From Heterotrichella gracilis (taxonomy: Eukaryota > Sar > Xanthophyceae > Tribonematales > Xanthonemataceae), in NCBI GenBank assembly GCA_032358255.1, contig JAULBX010004110.1:1-64000 (forward strand): a DNA stretch of 64,000 nt, given 5' to 3'. The translations under genes were made by a program, and so were the position numbers. The number at the start of each line of letters is the position of its first letter. The first letter of the stretch is position 1. The notes under the pieces were generated by a model. It did no database searches, was not told the DNA's origin, and saw only the letters and a program-made list of their open reading frames with translations. This document shows positions 44,401 to 52,127 of the stretch, one piece after another.

Positions 44401-44706
44401 GTTAATAATTTTCAGGTCATGACCTTTGCCGATTTGGGTACGGCCTGGTATGGTCAATCACCAACCACCAACAAAAATACCGAGAATACCAAAACATTTG
44501 TCGACAATGATCCACAGCTAGGAACGGGTGGAACAGGAATAATTATTACCGTGGTGGATGATAAAAATCCATTGGTAGGTGGCATGGGGTTTGGGATGCG
44601 CTCTCGTTTATTAGGTTATTTTGTGAGAGTTGATTTTGCTTGGGGTATTGATAACAAAGTTGTTCAAAAGAGAATTATTCACGTGTCACTTACCACTGAT
44701 TTTTAA
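41410..44706 (+). CDS. TolB-propeller protein with peptidase-like N-terminus and outer-membrane barrel C-terminus
   Basis: A 1098-residue protein. It begins with TTG at 41410 and a signal peptide ending LKAQ. Residues 40-280 resemble peptidase-MA-like or chaperone regions of Bacteroidota TolB-type proteins. A beta-propeller follows at about 285-560, with repeats like KVSPDGKQVVYAR, FSYNTDGKKIVMSAV and DDHHPVFVRGSKQIVFES. Residues 690-1098 look like a surface-antigen (Omp85-like) barrel, ending with YFVRVDFAWGIDNK and a final SLTTDF. It is probably anchored in the outer membrane with its propeller in the periplasm. An ATG four codons before a TGA at 41399-41413 overlaps the TTG start and could matter for translation. 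The next gene starts one base after the stop. Confidence 0.8.
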   Translation: MKRLIVYILLLFSSILKAQFNYGHQMDFGKNRLQYKDFVWTYLDYERYRIYSYQGGNELGKYVSVSFGKQLSVLEKRLDFQYDDKINVLVYNNQGDFRQSNLGLNNDEQNNTGGVTHIIGDKINIFFNGSLSDLDQQIRATLAELMITKILYGGNAREVVRNSALLNIPVWFSQGLVKYLSEGWTSYNDNILYDDIKNDHFSSFNKLSGRQAAQTGHALWYYITSNFGDATIPNLLYMTRVSRSPENAFIYTLGVTLPNIIYDFTESYERHLYAMRDSVRRSPINNNSVLKKYKSVHHFSQLKVSPDGKQVVYARTQLNQLRVYLKTMEGGTEKRLLKYGAKVEALPDYNYPLLAWHPNGNLVAMIYPRKDQLIIHTIDLKTNEEVKRPLPNFEKINSFSYNTDGKKIVMSAVKRGKGHSDIFVFGLNTSAIEQLTNDTWDDHHPVFVRGSKQIVFESNRINDTIKANEDALYFTRMNRNKDLFMAPYPFTSKVLVRITNTPEINETQTQAYTSKYITYLSDRSGIYNRYLAEYDSSIAFVDTTEHYRYFFRSKVCTNYDRNILEQHINEDASHVAQIIYSKGNEMMLLSPLEKLDEINLKPPVKTWERSYLSPAVSDPSKYIDLKMSDNASPQKTSESEKGIDFENYKFGNEKDKISTSQSPTVAANKKDSSQAKGKGPFKFPIQRNYYTSFYVESIVTQLDNSFLGFNYQIYAQGGLPIYTNPGLNILTKVTLLDLFEDQKITGAFRINFNLDNEIMLGWEQRKRMFDQQVILDRQVFNNTRVINKAGDEFFAKINTNTLKYAIKFPFSEVSAVRASLIYRNDRYMPLSEEDFPIALNTKPNYQNLGGIRLEYIYDNTRKVMLNILNGFRMKVWSEYWAFIDGKGRNLFTSGFDLRHYQKVHRQITWCNRIAGGNSLGTDRLLFYLGGVDNAISPQFNNNVNVVNPEQYGFQTIATNMRGFNQNIRNGNNFVVFNSELRIPIVRYLMDHPARSDFVNNFQVMTFADLGTAWYGQSPTTNKNTENTKTFVDNDPQLGTGGTGIIITVVDDKNPLVGGMGFGMRSRLLGYFVRVDFAWGIDNKVVQKRIIHVSLTTDF

Positions 44707-44707
44707 A

Positions 44708-45076
44708 ATGAGCATGTTAGATATCACCATTCTGCTGGCCATTGGTTTATTCGCCGGTTTCTTGAGTGGATTAATAGGAATAGGCGGAGGCATAGTGATT
44801 GTGCCCTTATTGGTTTATTTCATGAGTATGAATCAAAAAACAGCACAAGGCACCACGCTGTTTATGTTCTTGTTGCCAATAGGCATTTTAGGAGTTTATA
44901 ATTACCATAAAGCCGGACATATTGATATTAAAACCGCCGCTATTATGGCTGTTACGTTTTTAATTGGAAGTTATTTAGGGAGTAATACAGCGATCAATAT
45001 GGATACCCGCTGGGTGAAACAAGTGTTTGCAGTGGCCATTATTTTGGTTGGCATAAAAATGTTTTTTGGTAAATAA
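44708..45076 (+). CDS. Half-size TauE/SafE-family membrane permease
   Basis: A 122-residue membrane protein with four hydrophobic segments. The typical N-terminal motif is present: AGFLSGLIGIGGGIVIVPLL, followed by GTTLFMFLLPIGILGVYNY. Typical TauE/SafE proteins have about 250 residues with two such repeats; this one has only one. It could work as a dimer, as other half-size members may. The substrate is not evident; the family exports sulfite or other organic anions. It starts at the ATG at 44708, one base after the propeller/barrel gene, and ends five bases before the amidohydrolase start. Confidence 0.85.
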   Translation: MSMLDITILLAIGLFAGFLSGLIGIGGGIVIVPLLVYFMSMNQKTAQGTTLFMFLLPIGILGVYNYHKAGHIDIKTAAIMAVTFLIGSYLGSNTAINMDTRWVKQVFAVAIILVGIKMFFGK

Positions 45077-45081
45077 ATTTT

Positions 45082-46284
45082 ATGGTAGAAAAGATCAGGG
45101 TTCTGGCTAAAAAGTATTTTGCTGAAGTAAATCGCATCCGTCAGCACATTCATCAACATCCGGAATTATCTTTTGAGGAATATAAAACTTCTGAATTTAT
45201 TCAACAGCAACTCACACAGGCCGGTATTCCGTTTAAAACTGGTTATGTAAAAACCGGCATCGTTGCTCTCATTGAAGGAAAAAATCCCAGGAAAAAAACC
45301 ATTCTTTTGCGTGCCGATATGGATGCGCTTCCAATAGAAGAAAAGAATGATGTCGCATACAGATCAAGTAAGCCGGGCATTATGCATGCTTGCGGTCATG
45401 ATGTACATTCAGCTTGTGTCTTAGGCGCTGCATTTATTTTAAATGATCTGAAAGAAGATTGGCAAGGAACAGTAAAGATCATGTTTCAACCTGGCGAAGA
45501 AGTGTTGCCCGGAGGTGCCGGATTAATGATAGCTGAAGGAATTTTAGAAGATCCAAAAGTAGATAAAGCACTCGCCTTGCATGTTTTTCCAAGTATGGAA
45601 ACCGGAAAACTTGGTTTTAAATCCGGCATGTACATGGCCAGTACCGATGAATTATATATTACGGTGATCGGCAAAGGTGGACACGCAGCCATGCCGGCAG
45701 ACTATAACAATCCCCTCATTGCCGCATCTGAACTTTTATTGAACATTAACCGGGTTTATTCAAATGGGGATGTTTTGAAAGAGTTAGGCGGTGAAGGAAT
45801 TCCAACAGTGGTGGCTTTTGGTAAAATAGAAGGCAAAGGTGCTACCAATGTGATTCCTGAAAAGGTTGAAATAGCAGGAACTTTCAGAACCATGAATGAA
45901 AACTGGCGCGGAAAAGTACATGCCCATTTAAAAGAACTGGCAAACCAAATCGCCAAAAAGTATCAACTTCAGGTAGAATTCAGAATTGAAAAAGGTTATC
46001 CTTTTTTGGTGAATGATAAAGAGCTGACAGAAAAATGTATCACAACGGCCCAAAATTATTTAGGCAAAGAAAATGTAGAAGAGCTTCCCTTACGCATGAC
46101 TGCTGAAGATTTTGCCTTCATCTCTCAAAAAGTGCCAAGTTGTTTTTTTAGATTGGGAACCGGAAATAAAACGAAAGGAATCACTTCAGGAGTTCATACT
46201 TCTACCTTCGATATCGATGAAAAAGCTTTAGAGATTGGGATGGGGGCTATGGCTGCTTTGGTTGTAGCGGAATTAAACGCTTAG
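45082..46284 (+). CDS. M20-family amidohydrolase
   Basis: A 400-residue cytoplasmic metallo-hydrolase of the M20D type. The N-terminal HQHPELSFEEYKTSEFI, the metal-site ACGHDVHSACVLGAA (about 107-121), GEEVLPGGAG (about 140-149) and the C-terminal TSGVHTSTFDIDE are family marks. A dimerisation domain occupies about 190-305. Members remove acyl groups from N-acyl-amino acids or hippurate; the substrate here is not known. It forms a tight group with the small TauE-like permease and the propeller protein. No signal peptide is seen. Confidence 0.9.
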   Translation: MVEKIRVLAKKYFAEVNRIRQHIHQHPELSFEEYKTSEFIQQQLTQAGIPFKTGYVKTGIVALIEGKNPRKKTILLRADMDALPIEEKNDVAYRSSKPGIMHACGHDVHSACVLGAAFILNDLKEDWQGTVKIMFQPGEEVLPGGAGLMIAEGILEDPKVDKALALHVFPSMETGKLGFKSGMYMASTDELYITVIGKGGHAAMPADYNNPLIAASELLLNINRVYSNGDVLKELGGEGIPTVVAFGKIEGKGATNVIPEKVEIAGTFRTMNENWRGKVHAHLKELANQIAKKYQLQVEFRIEKGYPFLVNDKELTEKCITTAQNYLGKENVEELPLRMTAEDFAFISQKVPSCFFRLGTGNKTKGITSGVHTSTFDIDEKALEIGMGAMAALVVAELNA

Positions 46285-46352
46285 TTCTTTATTCTGAATA
46301 GAACGCTGATCAAGCAGATCCAATAACTATCGCATTTTTAATTTTTAACTCT

Positions 46353-46820
46353 GCATTTTTAATTTTAACCACAATCTCTCTGTGCTTCAGCGCCTCTGTT
46401 GCCTCCATGTCTCTTTCAGCTCATTTTGAGCATCGCGAAAAATCCCCATTAGTGAAATTGGTGTTAATTCGTGTCTTTTAAATAAAACGCATGATAGGCT
46501 AATTAAAACGATCAATATTTGCATTTTTAATTTTAACCACAATCTCTCTGTGCCTCAGCGCCTCTGTTGCCTCCGTGTTTCTTGCAGCTCATTTTGAGGA
46601 TCGCGAAAAATCCCCATTAGTGAAATTAGTGTTAATTCGTGTCTTTTAAATAAAGCGCATGATAGGCTAATTAAAAGGATCAATATTTGCATTTTTAATT
46701 TTAACCACAATCTCTCTGTGCCTCAGCGCCTCTGTTGCCTCCCGAGGGAATCCCGATAGCTATCGGGACCGGACAAGTCCGTGTTTCTTGCAGCTCATTT
46801 TGAGCATCGCGAAAAATCCA
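46353..46820. repeat. Three tandem copies of a 168-bp unit
   Basis: Each copy begins GCATTTTTAATTTTAACC and starts at 46353, 46521 and 46689, so the period is exactly 168. The unit includes CACAATCTCTCTGTGC, CAGCGCCTCTGTTGCCTCC and a GATAGGCTAATTAAAA end. Copies 1 and 2 are over 90 percent alike by eye. Copy 3 is truncated after GCGAAAAATCC and holds a 38-bp insertion. Confidence 0.88.
46742..46779. repeat. 38-bp palindrome-containing insertion in the third tandem copy
   Basis: Compared with copies 1 and 2, copy 3 has about 38 extra bases between GTTGCCTC and CGTGTTTC. At its centre (46751-46768) is TCCCGATAGCTATCGGGA, a perfect 18-bp palindrome. The insertion point is exact because the flanking sequence resumes unchanged, so this looks like a small REP-like mobile element. 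Confidence 0.75.
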
Positions 46821-46880
46821 AGATATCCTCTCAAAAAGCCGGTTTTTCCCACAATTTACTATCTTTAAAAACGTTATAGC

Positions 46881-49800
46881 ATGGTGAATTTGCGGCGAAT
46901 CAGCTTTTTTCTGGTAGTTTCTTTTATGGTGATAAAAGGAAGCGGACAATCCATTCAGCCTAAACAAACAAAACTCTTTAAACTAAAAAAAGACACGCTG
47001 TTTCTGGATAGTTTAAGTTTGGTTCCCGGATCGGTCAATTTTAAAACCTTTCCGGTGTTGGATTCTGCTTCACAACCTAAAATAGATTACACACATCATG
47101 CCCTTATCTTTCCGGGAAAAAAGCCGGACAGTATTTTGGTGAACTATAGTCGTTTTCCATTCAACTTCGAAAAAACGATGTATCATAAAAATGCGGAAGA
47201 TCTATATACTGATCCCTCGCGACGCATCAATCCTTTCACCATCAATTACAATAACACCAATACCGATAATTTATTTTTAAGCGATGGCTTAAACAAAAAT
47301 GGAAACATCAGTCGCGGTATTTCGTTTGGAAATAGTCAGGATGTTGTGGTGAACTCCAATTTAAACTTACAGGTAAGCGGCAAACTAACGCCCGAAATAG
47401 ATCTGGTAATGGCTGCCACCGATAATAACATTCCGTTTCAAGCCGACGGAACCACTGCCCAGTTGCAGGAATTTGACAAAGTATTTATTCAACTGAGCAA
47501 TTACAATACCAAAATGATTGTGGGAGATTACCAATTGTCGCGTCCACAGAATTCCTATTTTATGAACTTCTACAAACGGGCACAAGGTTTATATCTTGAA
47601 AATGCCTATAAAGATTCTAGCGGTAAAAAACCAGTGGTGTTTAAAACACAAGTGTCCGGTGCTGTTTCAAGAGGTAAGTTTTCACGACAGGTGTTTTTTG
47701 GGATTGAAAACAATCAGGGTCCTTACCGCTTAAAAGGAGCCGATAACGAGCCTTTTATTATTGTATTGAGTGGAACAGAAAAAATTTACATCGATGGAAA
47801 GTTATTACAACGCGGACAAGAGTATGATTACATTATTGATTACAATACCGGTGAGTTAAGTTTTACAGCGAAACAACAAATGACCAAAGATAAACGGGTG
47901 GTGGCCGAATTTCAATATGCTGAACGAAATTACGCCCGTTCTTTATTTTTCTTTGGCGAGGAAATACAGATGGAAAAAAGCAAATTGTATTTTAATTTTT
48001 ACAACGAGCAGGACAATAAAAACCGACCATTGCAACAAACGCTCAATCAATCACAAAAAAACGTGATGATCAATGCGGGAGATGATTTGGATAAGGCTGT
48101 TTATACAGGAGCTGACAGCAGTCAGGCCTATGACGGCAACAGTGTGTTTTACCGCAAACTAGATTCCTTGGTCGGTGGATTTATTTATCCAAATGTGTAT
48201 GTATACTCCACTGATCCTCTGCTTGCAAAATATACCCTAAAATTCAGTTATGTTGGTCCGGGTAAAGGAAATTATAACCAGCTTAACACAGATGCCAATG
48301 GTAAAGTATATCAATGGATCGCGCCAAAGGGCGACACCTTGCAAGGCAGTTATGAGCCGGTAATACCATTAGTAACACCCAAGCAGAGTCAAATGCTAAC
48401 AGGAGGTTTTACACATTCACTCAGCAGCCGAAATACACTCGCCATTGAAGGTGTTTATACTAAAAATGACATTAATAAATTTAGCACTCAAGATAAAGGA
48501 AATGACGAAGCAGGTGGGGTGAAGCTTATTAGCAAGAATAAAAATCTGTTGCATACCGATTCATCCGGCATTGAAACCAATCTCATTTACAATGTCAATT
48601 ATGAATTTATTCAACAAACATTTAAACAAATAGAGCGTTTTCGAAGTATAGAGTTTGAGCGAGACTGGAACAGAACCATTAATGCTGATCCTGTGAACGA
48701 CCAGCACATTGCGGGTGCTGAAATAGGTTTATTAAAGAATTCTAAAGGTGCGGCAAGCTATGCCTTAAATTTATTTAACGAAGGAACAGCTTATAACGGC
48801 TGGCGACAAAATGCACTTGTTGATTATAACACCAAGACCATTTTCACCAATTACACCGGTTCTTATTTGCTCACGAATGATAAAAATAATGCCGAAGAAT
48901 CAGAATTTTACAGACATAAAACACTTTTAGCCAAACGGATCAATAAGGTAAAATTGGCCTACACGGATGTGTTTGAACACAATATTTTTAAAGGGAGTAC
49001 TGATGACTTATTGAGTCCAAAATCATATCAATTTTGGGAGTGGGAGGGAAGTCTCTCAACAGCCGATAGTTCGAAGAACAATGCGAAGGTGTATTACCGT
49101 GAACGCCGTGATAAGCATTTATATTCAAATGAATTAAAAGACAGCACCTTTGCTAAGAACATAGGATTTCAGGCCTCTGTGTTTTCCATAAAGAATAATC
49201 CTTTCACGGTACTTGTCAATTATCGTAAAATGGAATTAAGCAGAAATATTCAACCGACATCCACTCTTAAAAATGATAATACCTTGTTGAACCGTATTGA
49301 ATACAATCCGCGTTACCTGAATGGATTTATTACAGCCGGCATTTTTTATGAAACCGGATATGGTCAGGAAAATAAACGCGACTATTATTATTTAGAAGTA
49401 CCGGCCGGACAGGGTCAATATGCCTGGATCGATTATAATAATAATGATATCATTGAAAGAGATGAATTTGAGATCGCCCGTTTTCCTGATCAGCAAAAAT
49501 ACATCCGAATCTATACCCCTACGAATGAATACGTGAAGGTGCTGCAAAATCAATTAAGCATTTCCATGAACATTCGTTTTTCTTCTCTTCTCAGAAATTT
49601 AGAAAAAAAAGCGAATGTTTTTTTTAATCGCTGGTTACTCCAAACCACTTTACGATTAGATAATAAGATCACCAATGCCGATGGCTTAAATAATTTTAAT
49701 CCGGCGGCGAAGGTGAGTGATGAAGATCTGCTGGCATCCAACAATAATGTGAGACAAAGTGTGTTCTTTAATCAAAGTTCGGCAGTGTTTGGAGCAGATT

Positions 49801-50384
49801 ATACCTATATAGCCAATCGTTCACGCCAGTTGCTTACAAATGGTATTGAAGAAAAAACAATTCGCTCGCACGACATCAGATGGCGTTTAAATGCCTGGAA
49901 AGCCTGGTCTATTAATAGCAGTAATTTGTTAAGTGAAAAAGGAAATACCTCACAGTTCTTTACAACGCGTGATTATCTCATACAGGCCTTTGAAAGCGAA
50001 CAAAAAATAAATTATCAACCAAATACGGTATTCAGGATCAGTGGAATTTATAAGTACACGCAAAAAGTGAATGTCATTAATAGTAGCAACGAAAATGCCT
50101 TTTTAAATACTTATGCCATTGAATTAAAATATAGTCAAACCGAAAAAGGAAGTTTAACCGGCAGATTTGATTACATCAGTGTGTTGTCAAATACAGAACA
50201 GTATTCGTCGGTGACTTATGAATTATTGAATGGATTAAGTCCAGGACAGAATTACACCTGGGAACTAACTTATCAACGTAATCTGAATAGTAATATTCAA
50301 ATCAGTGTGAATTACAATGGTAGAAAAACATCTACTTCAAATGTGGTGCATTTGGGTGGGGCGCAGATACGGGCGTATTTCTAG
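46881..50384 (+). CDS. Very large outer-membrane barrel-like surface protein
   Basis: A 1167-residue exported protein; the signal segment is residues 1-23 (ending GSGQ). Residues 95-350 contain motifs I associate with SprA-like proteins of Bacteroidota: INPFTINYNNTNTDNLFLSD, GNISRGISFGNSQDVVVNS, LNLQVSGKLTPEIDLVMA, LQEFDKVFIQLSN, GPYRLKGADNEPFIIVLSG and DYIIDYNTGELSFT. The remaining ~800 residues alternate amphipathic strands and look like a large barrel. SprA itself, the translocon barrel of type IX secretion, is about twice as long, so this is at best a shorter relative, and I do not name it. Function is unknown. Confidence 0.7.
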   Translation: MVNLRRISFFLVVSFMVIKGSGQSIQPKQTKLFKLKKDTLFLDSLSLVPGSVNFKTFPVLDSASQPKIDYTHHALIFPGKKPDSILVNYSRFPFNFEKTMYHKNAEDLYTDPSRRINPFTINYNNTNTDNLFLSDGLNKNGNISRGISFGNSQDVVVNSNLNLQVSGKLTPEIDLVMAATDNNIPFQADGTTAQLQEFDKVFIQLSNYNTKMIVGDYQLSRPQNSYFMNFYKRAQGLYLENAYKDSSGKKPVVFKTQVSGAVSRGKFSRQVFFGIENNQGPYRLKGADNEPFIIVLSGTEKIYIDGKLLQRGQEYDYIIDYNTGELSFTAKQQMTKDKRVVAEFQYAERNYARSLFFFGEEIQMEKSKLYFNFYNEQDNKNRPLQQTLNQSQKNVMINAGDDLDKAVYTGADSSQAYDGNSVFYRKLDSLVGGFIYPNVYVYSTDPLLAKYTLKFSYVGPGKGNYNQLNTDANGKVYQWIAPKGDTLQGSYEPVIPLVTPKQSQMLTGGFTHSLSSRNTLAIEGVYTKNDINKFSTQDKGNDEAGGVKLISKNKNLLHTDSSGIETNLIYNVNYEFIQQTFKQIERFRSIEFERDWNRTINADPVNDQHIAGAEIGLLKNSKGAASYALNLFNEGTAYNGWRQNALVDYNTKTIFTNYTGSYLLTNDKNNAEESEFYRHKTLLAKRINKVKLAYTDVFEHNIFKGSTDDLLSPKSYQFWEWEGSLSTADSSKNNAKVYYRERRDKHLYSNELKDSTFAKNIGFQASVFSIKNNPFTVLVNYRKMELSRNIQPTSTLKNDNTLLNRIEYNPRYLNGFITAGIFYETGYGQENKRDYYYLEVPAGQGQYAWIDYNNNDIIERDEFEIARFPDQQKYIRIYTPTNEYVKVLQNQLSISMNIRFSSLLRNLEKKANVFFNRWLLQTTLRLDNKITNADGLNNFNPAAKVSDEDLLASNNNVRQSVFFNQSSAVFGADYTYIANRSRQLLTNGIEEKTIRSHDIRWRLNAWKAWSINSSNLLSEKGNTSQFFTTRDYLIQAFESEQKINYQPNTVFRISGIYKYTQKVNVINSSNENAFLNTYAIELKYSQTEKGSLTGRFDYISVLSNTEQYSSVTYELLNGLSPGQNYTWELTYQRNLNSNIQISVNYNGRKTSTSNVVHLGGAQIRAYF

Positions 50385-50728
50385 AAATGGGAATATGGAA
50401 CGCAGATGACGCAGAAAGGAATGATTAGCGCGGATTATAGGACGAAGAATGCTTCTTTAGATTAACATGACACCGTTTTTTATTTTTGGGTGGCTGAAAT
50501 TAACCTTTTCAGAGTTCTATACAGTTAAAAAAATAAGGTGATGTAAAAATAATCAGCGTTTATCAGTCAAATCCGCATTCCATTTTAGTTTAAAAAAACA
50601 AAGTGTTGAAATAAAAATCAGCGTGTATCTACTAAATCCGCGTCATCCGCGTTCAATTAGATTAAATCTCCCCCAACACACTCAATTGCGATCATCCTTT
50701 GCGTTCTTAGCGTCTTGGCGCGCAATAA
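50385..50728. other. Intergenic repeats between the barrel gene and psd
   Basis: No gene. Related repeats are visible: AATCAGCGT-starting copies at 50551-50593 and 50616-50666, each with AAATCCGC in the middle, and an inverted relative at about 50397-50440. A duplicated psd end and a GCGTTCTTAGCGTCTTGGCG element lie at the right end (see findings). Confidence 0.7.
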
Positions 50729-50757
50729 TTAGATCTCCCCCAACACACTTTGCGATC
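50666..50757. repeat. Direct duplication of the psd 3' end around a small repeat
   Basis: ATCTCCCCCAACACAC followed by TTGCGATC occurs at 50666-50693 and again at 50733-50757 (real psd end). Sixteen bases are identical in the first part. Between them is a GC-rich element similar to the 17-bp repeat at 29344. On the reverse strand the outer copy still reads SQLSVLGEI and a stop, nearly the true psd end. Confidence 0.75.
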
Positions 50758-51385
50758 CCTTCACCACATCACCGATCTTCACATTTAATTTGGTGCCAAT
50801 AGGCAAAAACAGATCCACACGCGAACCAAATTTAATAAAGCCCATTTCGCCACACTGCTGTGCTACATCACCTTCTTTACAATACCAAACAATTCTACGG
50901 GCTAATGCACCGGCAATTTGACGGAATAAAATTTCAGTACCTTTTGCATGCTTCACTACCACAGTGGTGCGTTCATTATCGGTGCTGCTTTTTGGTTCCC
51001 AGGCGGCTAAAAATTTACCGGGGTGGTATTTGAAAAAACTTACCACTCCCGCAATAGGATAACGGTTCACGTGAACGTTAATGGGACTCATAAAAATACT
51101 TACCTGTAGACGTTTGTCCTTAAAATATTCTAATTCAGTGGTTTCTTCGATCACCACCACTTTACCGTCTGCCGGAGCAATAATTAAATGGTCGCCTAAA
51201 GTATGCTTACGTGTTGGATGGCGAAAAAACTGAACGATGGTAAGTGTTAAAAAGCCTGAAAGAATATAAGCAAACCAATGAGCCAGTGCTTGCTCAGGAA
51301 AAAAGTGACGAGCAATAAAAATGATTATGGCACTAAAAATTAAAACGAGGAATAAACTTGGCCAACCTTCTTTGTGAAATTTCAT
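50729..51385 (-). CDS. psd: Phosphatidylserine decarboxylase
   Basis: A 218-residue membrane enzyme that turns phosphatidylserine into phosphatidylethanolamine. Two hydrophobic helices are at about 10-27 and 36-53. The catalytic domain has APADGKVVVIEE, FMSPINVHVNRYPIAG and HPGKF. The self-cleavage site, which forms the pyruvoyl cofactor, is GS at residues 187-188 (KFGSRVD). It is the short, archaeal-type class, with the beta chain N-terminal. No pssA gene is adjacent. TATATTTG-like elements upstream at 51403-51410 may be its promoter. Confidence 0.95.
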   Translation of the reverse strand: MKFHKEGWPSLFLVLIFSAIIIFIARHFFPEQALAHWFAYILSGFLTLTIVQFFRHPTRKHTLGDHLIIAPADGKVVVIEETTELEYFKDKRLQVSIFMSPINVHVNRYPIAGVVSFFKYHPGKFLAAWEPKSSTDNERTTVVVKHAKGTEILFRQIAGALARRIVWYCKEGDVAQQCGEMGFIKFGSRVDLFLPIGTKLNVKIGDVVKGSQSVLGEI

Positions 51386-51402
51386 GTATAAATAATTTGC
51401 TC

Positions 51403-51410
51403 AAATATAG
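51403..51410 (-). promoter_or_regulatory. Candidate -7 element of psd
   Basis: On the reverse strand this reads TATATTTG, fitting TAnnTTTG, 18 bases upstream of the psd ATG. The same octamer recurs at 51434 and 51454. The nearest TTTG at 51434-51437 is 23 bases away, a little too far for a normal -33 element. Confidence 0.3.
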
Positions 51411-51520
51411 CAGAAACTCATATAAATGAGAAGCAAATATAATTGGAGTTTACCAAATATATTAACACATAAATTCATCGCGCAGCAACAGTTTCCATTG
51501 CTTGCGACTATGCTTACTCA

Positions 51521-51742
51521 CTATTTCTTAGGGGGCAGTGCAAAGGCAACTGCATCGTGTTCAAAATGTCCGTTATGAGAACCATCACAAAATGGTTTGT
51601 TTTTTGAAAGTCCGCAACGGCATAATGAAACTATTTCGCGCCCACCTAGATCATAAGCTGCACCACTTTTATCTACTATTTCAAAATCACCTTCTAAGCG
51701 AATTGACCCGTTATTATTAACTGTTATCTTAGTTTTTGACAT
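51521..51742 (-). CDS. CDGSH-type iron-sulfur protein
   Basis: A 73-residue cytoplasmic protein with the [2Fe-2S] CDGSH motif in the standard order: CRC at about 42-44, then CDGSH in KNKPFCDGSHNGHF (about 52-56). This gives the three-cysteine, one-histidine cluster ligation of mitoNEET-like proteins. The N-terminal part (ITVNNNGSIRLEGDFEIVD) is the short beta region. The length and motif order suit small bacterial members with roles in redox or iron-sulfur handling; no partner is evident nearby. Confidence 0.93.
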   Translation of the reverse strand: MSKTKITVNNNGSIRLEGDFEIVDKSGAAYDLGGREIVSLCRCGLSKNKPFCDGSHNGHFEHDAVAFALPPKK

Positions 51743-51846
51743 ATTATTTTAATGAGGCGCTAAAGTACTCAATTCCAAGAGGCTTTGAAAGTTGTTCCTG
51801 AAACAACTATTTTTGCAAATCAATAATTGGAGCTTCTGTTCATTGG

Positions 51847-52018
51847 AGTCCTTGCGCTAGGGATACGTTGGGCTTGGTTCCTTTTGGGTCACTTAGACAA
51901 AAAAGGCTGGTTTTTGTCCAATAACCCGGAGCAGCGCGCAACCCGGATTGGCCCAGTCGACCGAACAAAGCATACACAACCTATCAGTCTGTTCTATAAA
52001 AAGTAAGCATTTAGGACT
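51847..52018. other. Structured intergenic element, possible ncRNA or REP-like repeat
   Basis: Inverted pairs seen by eye: AGTCCT (51847-51852) with AGGACT (52013-52018); TTGGGC near 51869-51874 with GCCCAG (51951-51956); GACAAAAA (51896-51903) with TTTTTGTC (51911-51918), a perfect 8-bp stem with a seven-base loop; CCAAT...CCGG (51918-51929) with CCGGATTGG (51943-51951). ACCCGGA also occurs twice directly. No tRNA or known riboswitch pattern was found. Confidence 0.4.
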
Positions 52019-52062
52019 TTTCTACTAGTTAATGAATACTTATAAAATCCGTGGCTAAAAAC

Positions 52063-52092
52063 TTGTGTGTTCAGCTAGCTTTCCTAAATTTG
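52063..52092 (+). promoter_or_regulatory. Promoter of icd
   Basis: TTG at 52063-52065, 19 bases, TAAATTTG at 52085-52092: a good Bacteroidota -33/-7 promoter. Transcription should start near 52099, giving a leader of about 30 bases before the ATG at 52128. Confidence 0.65.
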
Positions 52093-52127
52093 TGCTCTCT
52101 TAAAATAATCTTAAAAACGCCATAAAC

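Larger units (their letters stand above)
46285..46880. other. Intergenic region filled with repeats
   Basis: About 600 bases with no gene. The region from 46353 to about 46820 is a tandem repeat (separate entry). The first ~70 bases also contain partial copies of its GCATTTTTAATTTT start. The final 60 bases up to the ATG at 46881 include TATCTTTA at 46860-46867, a near match to the -7 promoter element. Confidence 0.7.
51743..52127. other. Intergenic region with a structured GC-rich element before icd
   Basis: No gene in 385 bases. Around 51847-52018 the sequence is much more GC-rich than its surroundings and has nested inverted repeats (next entry). The last 65 bases carry the icd promoter. 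Nothing else was recognised. Confidence 0.6.

Noticed and set aside
51833-52020. tRNA or known riboswitch in the GC-rich element before icd
   Set aside because: No acceptor/T-loop pattern or known riboswitch core is visible, and it lies upstream of the icd promoter. It is listed only as a structured element.
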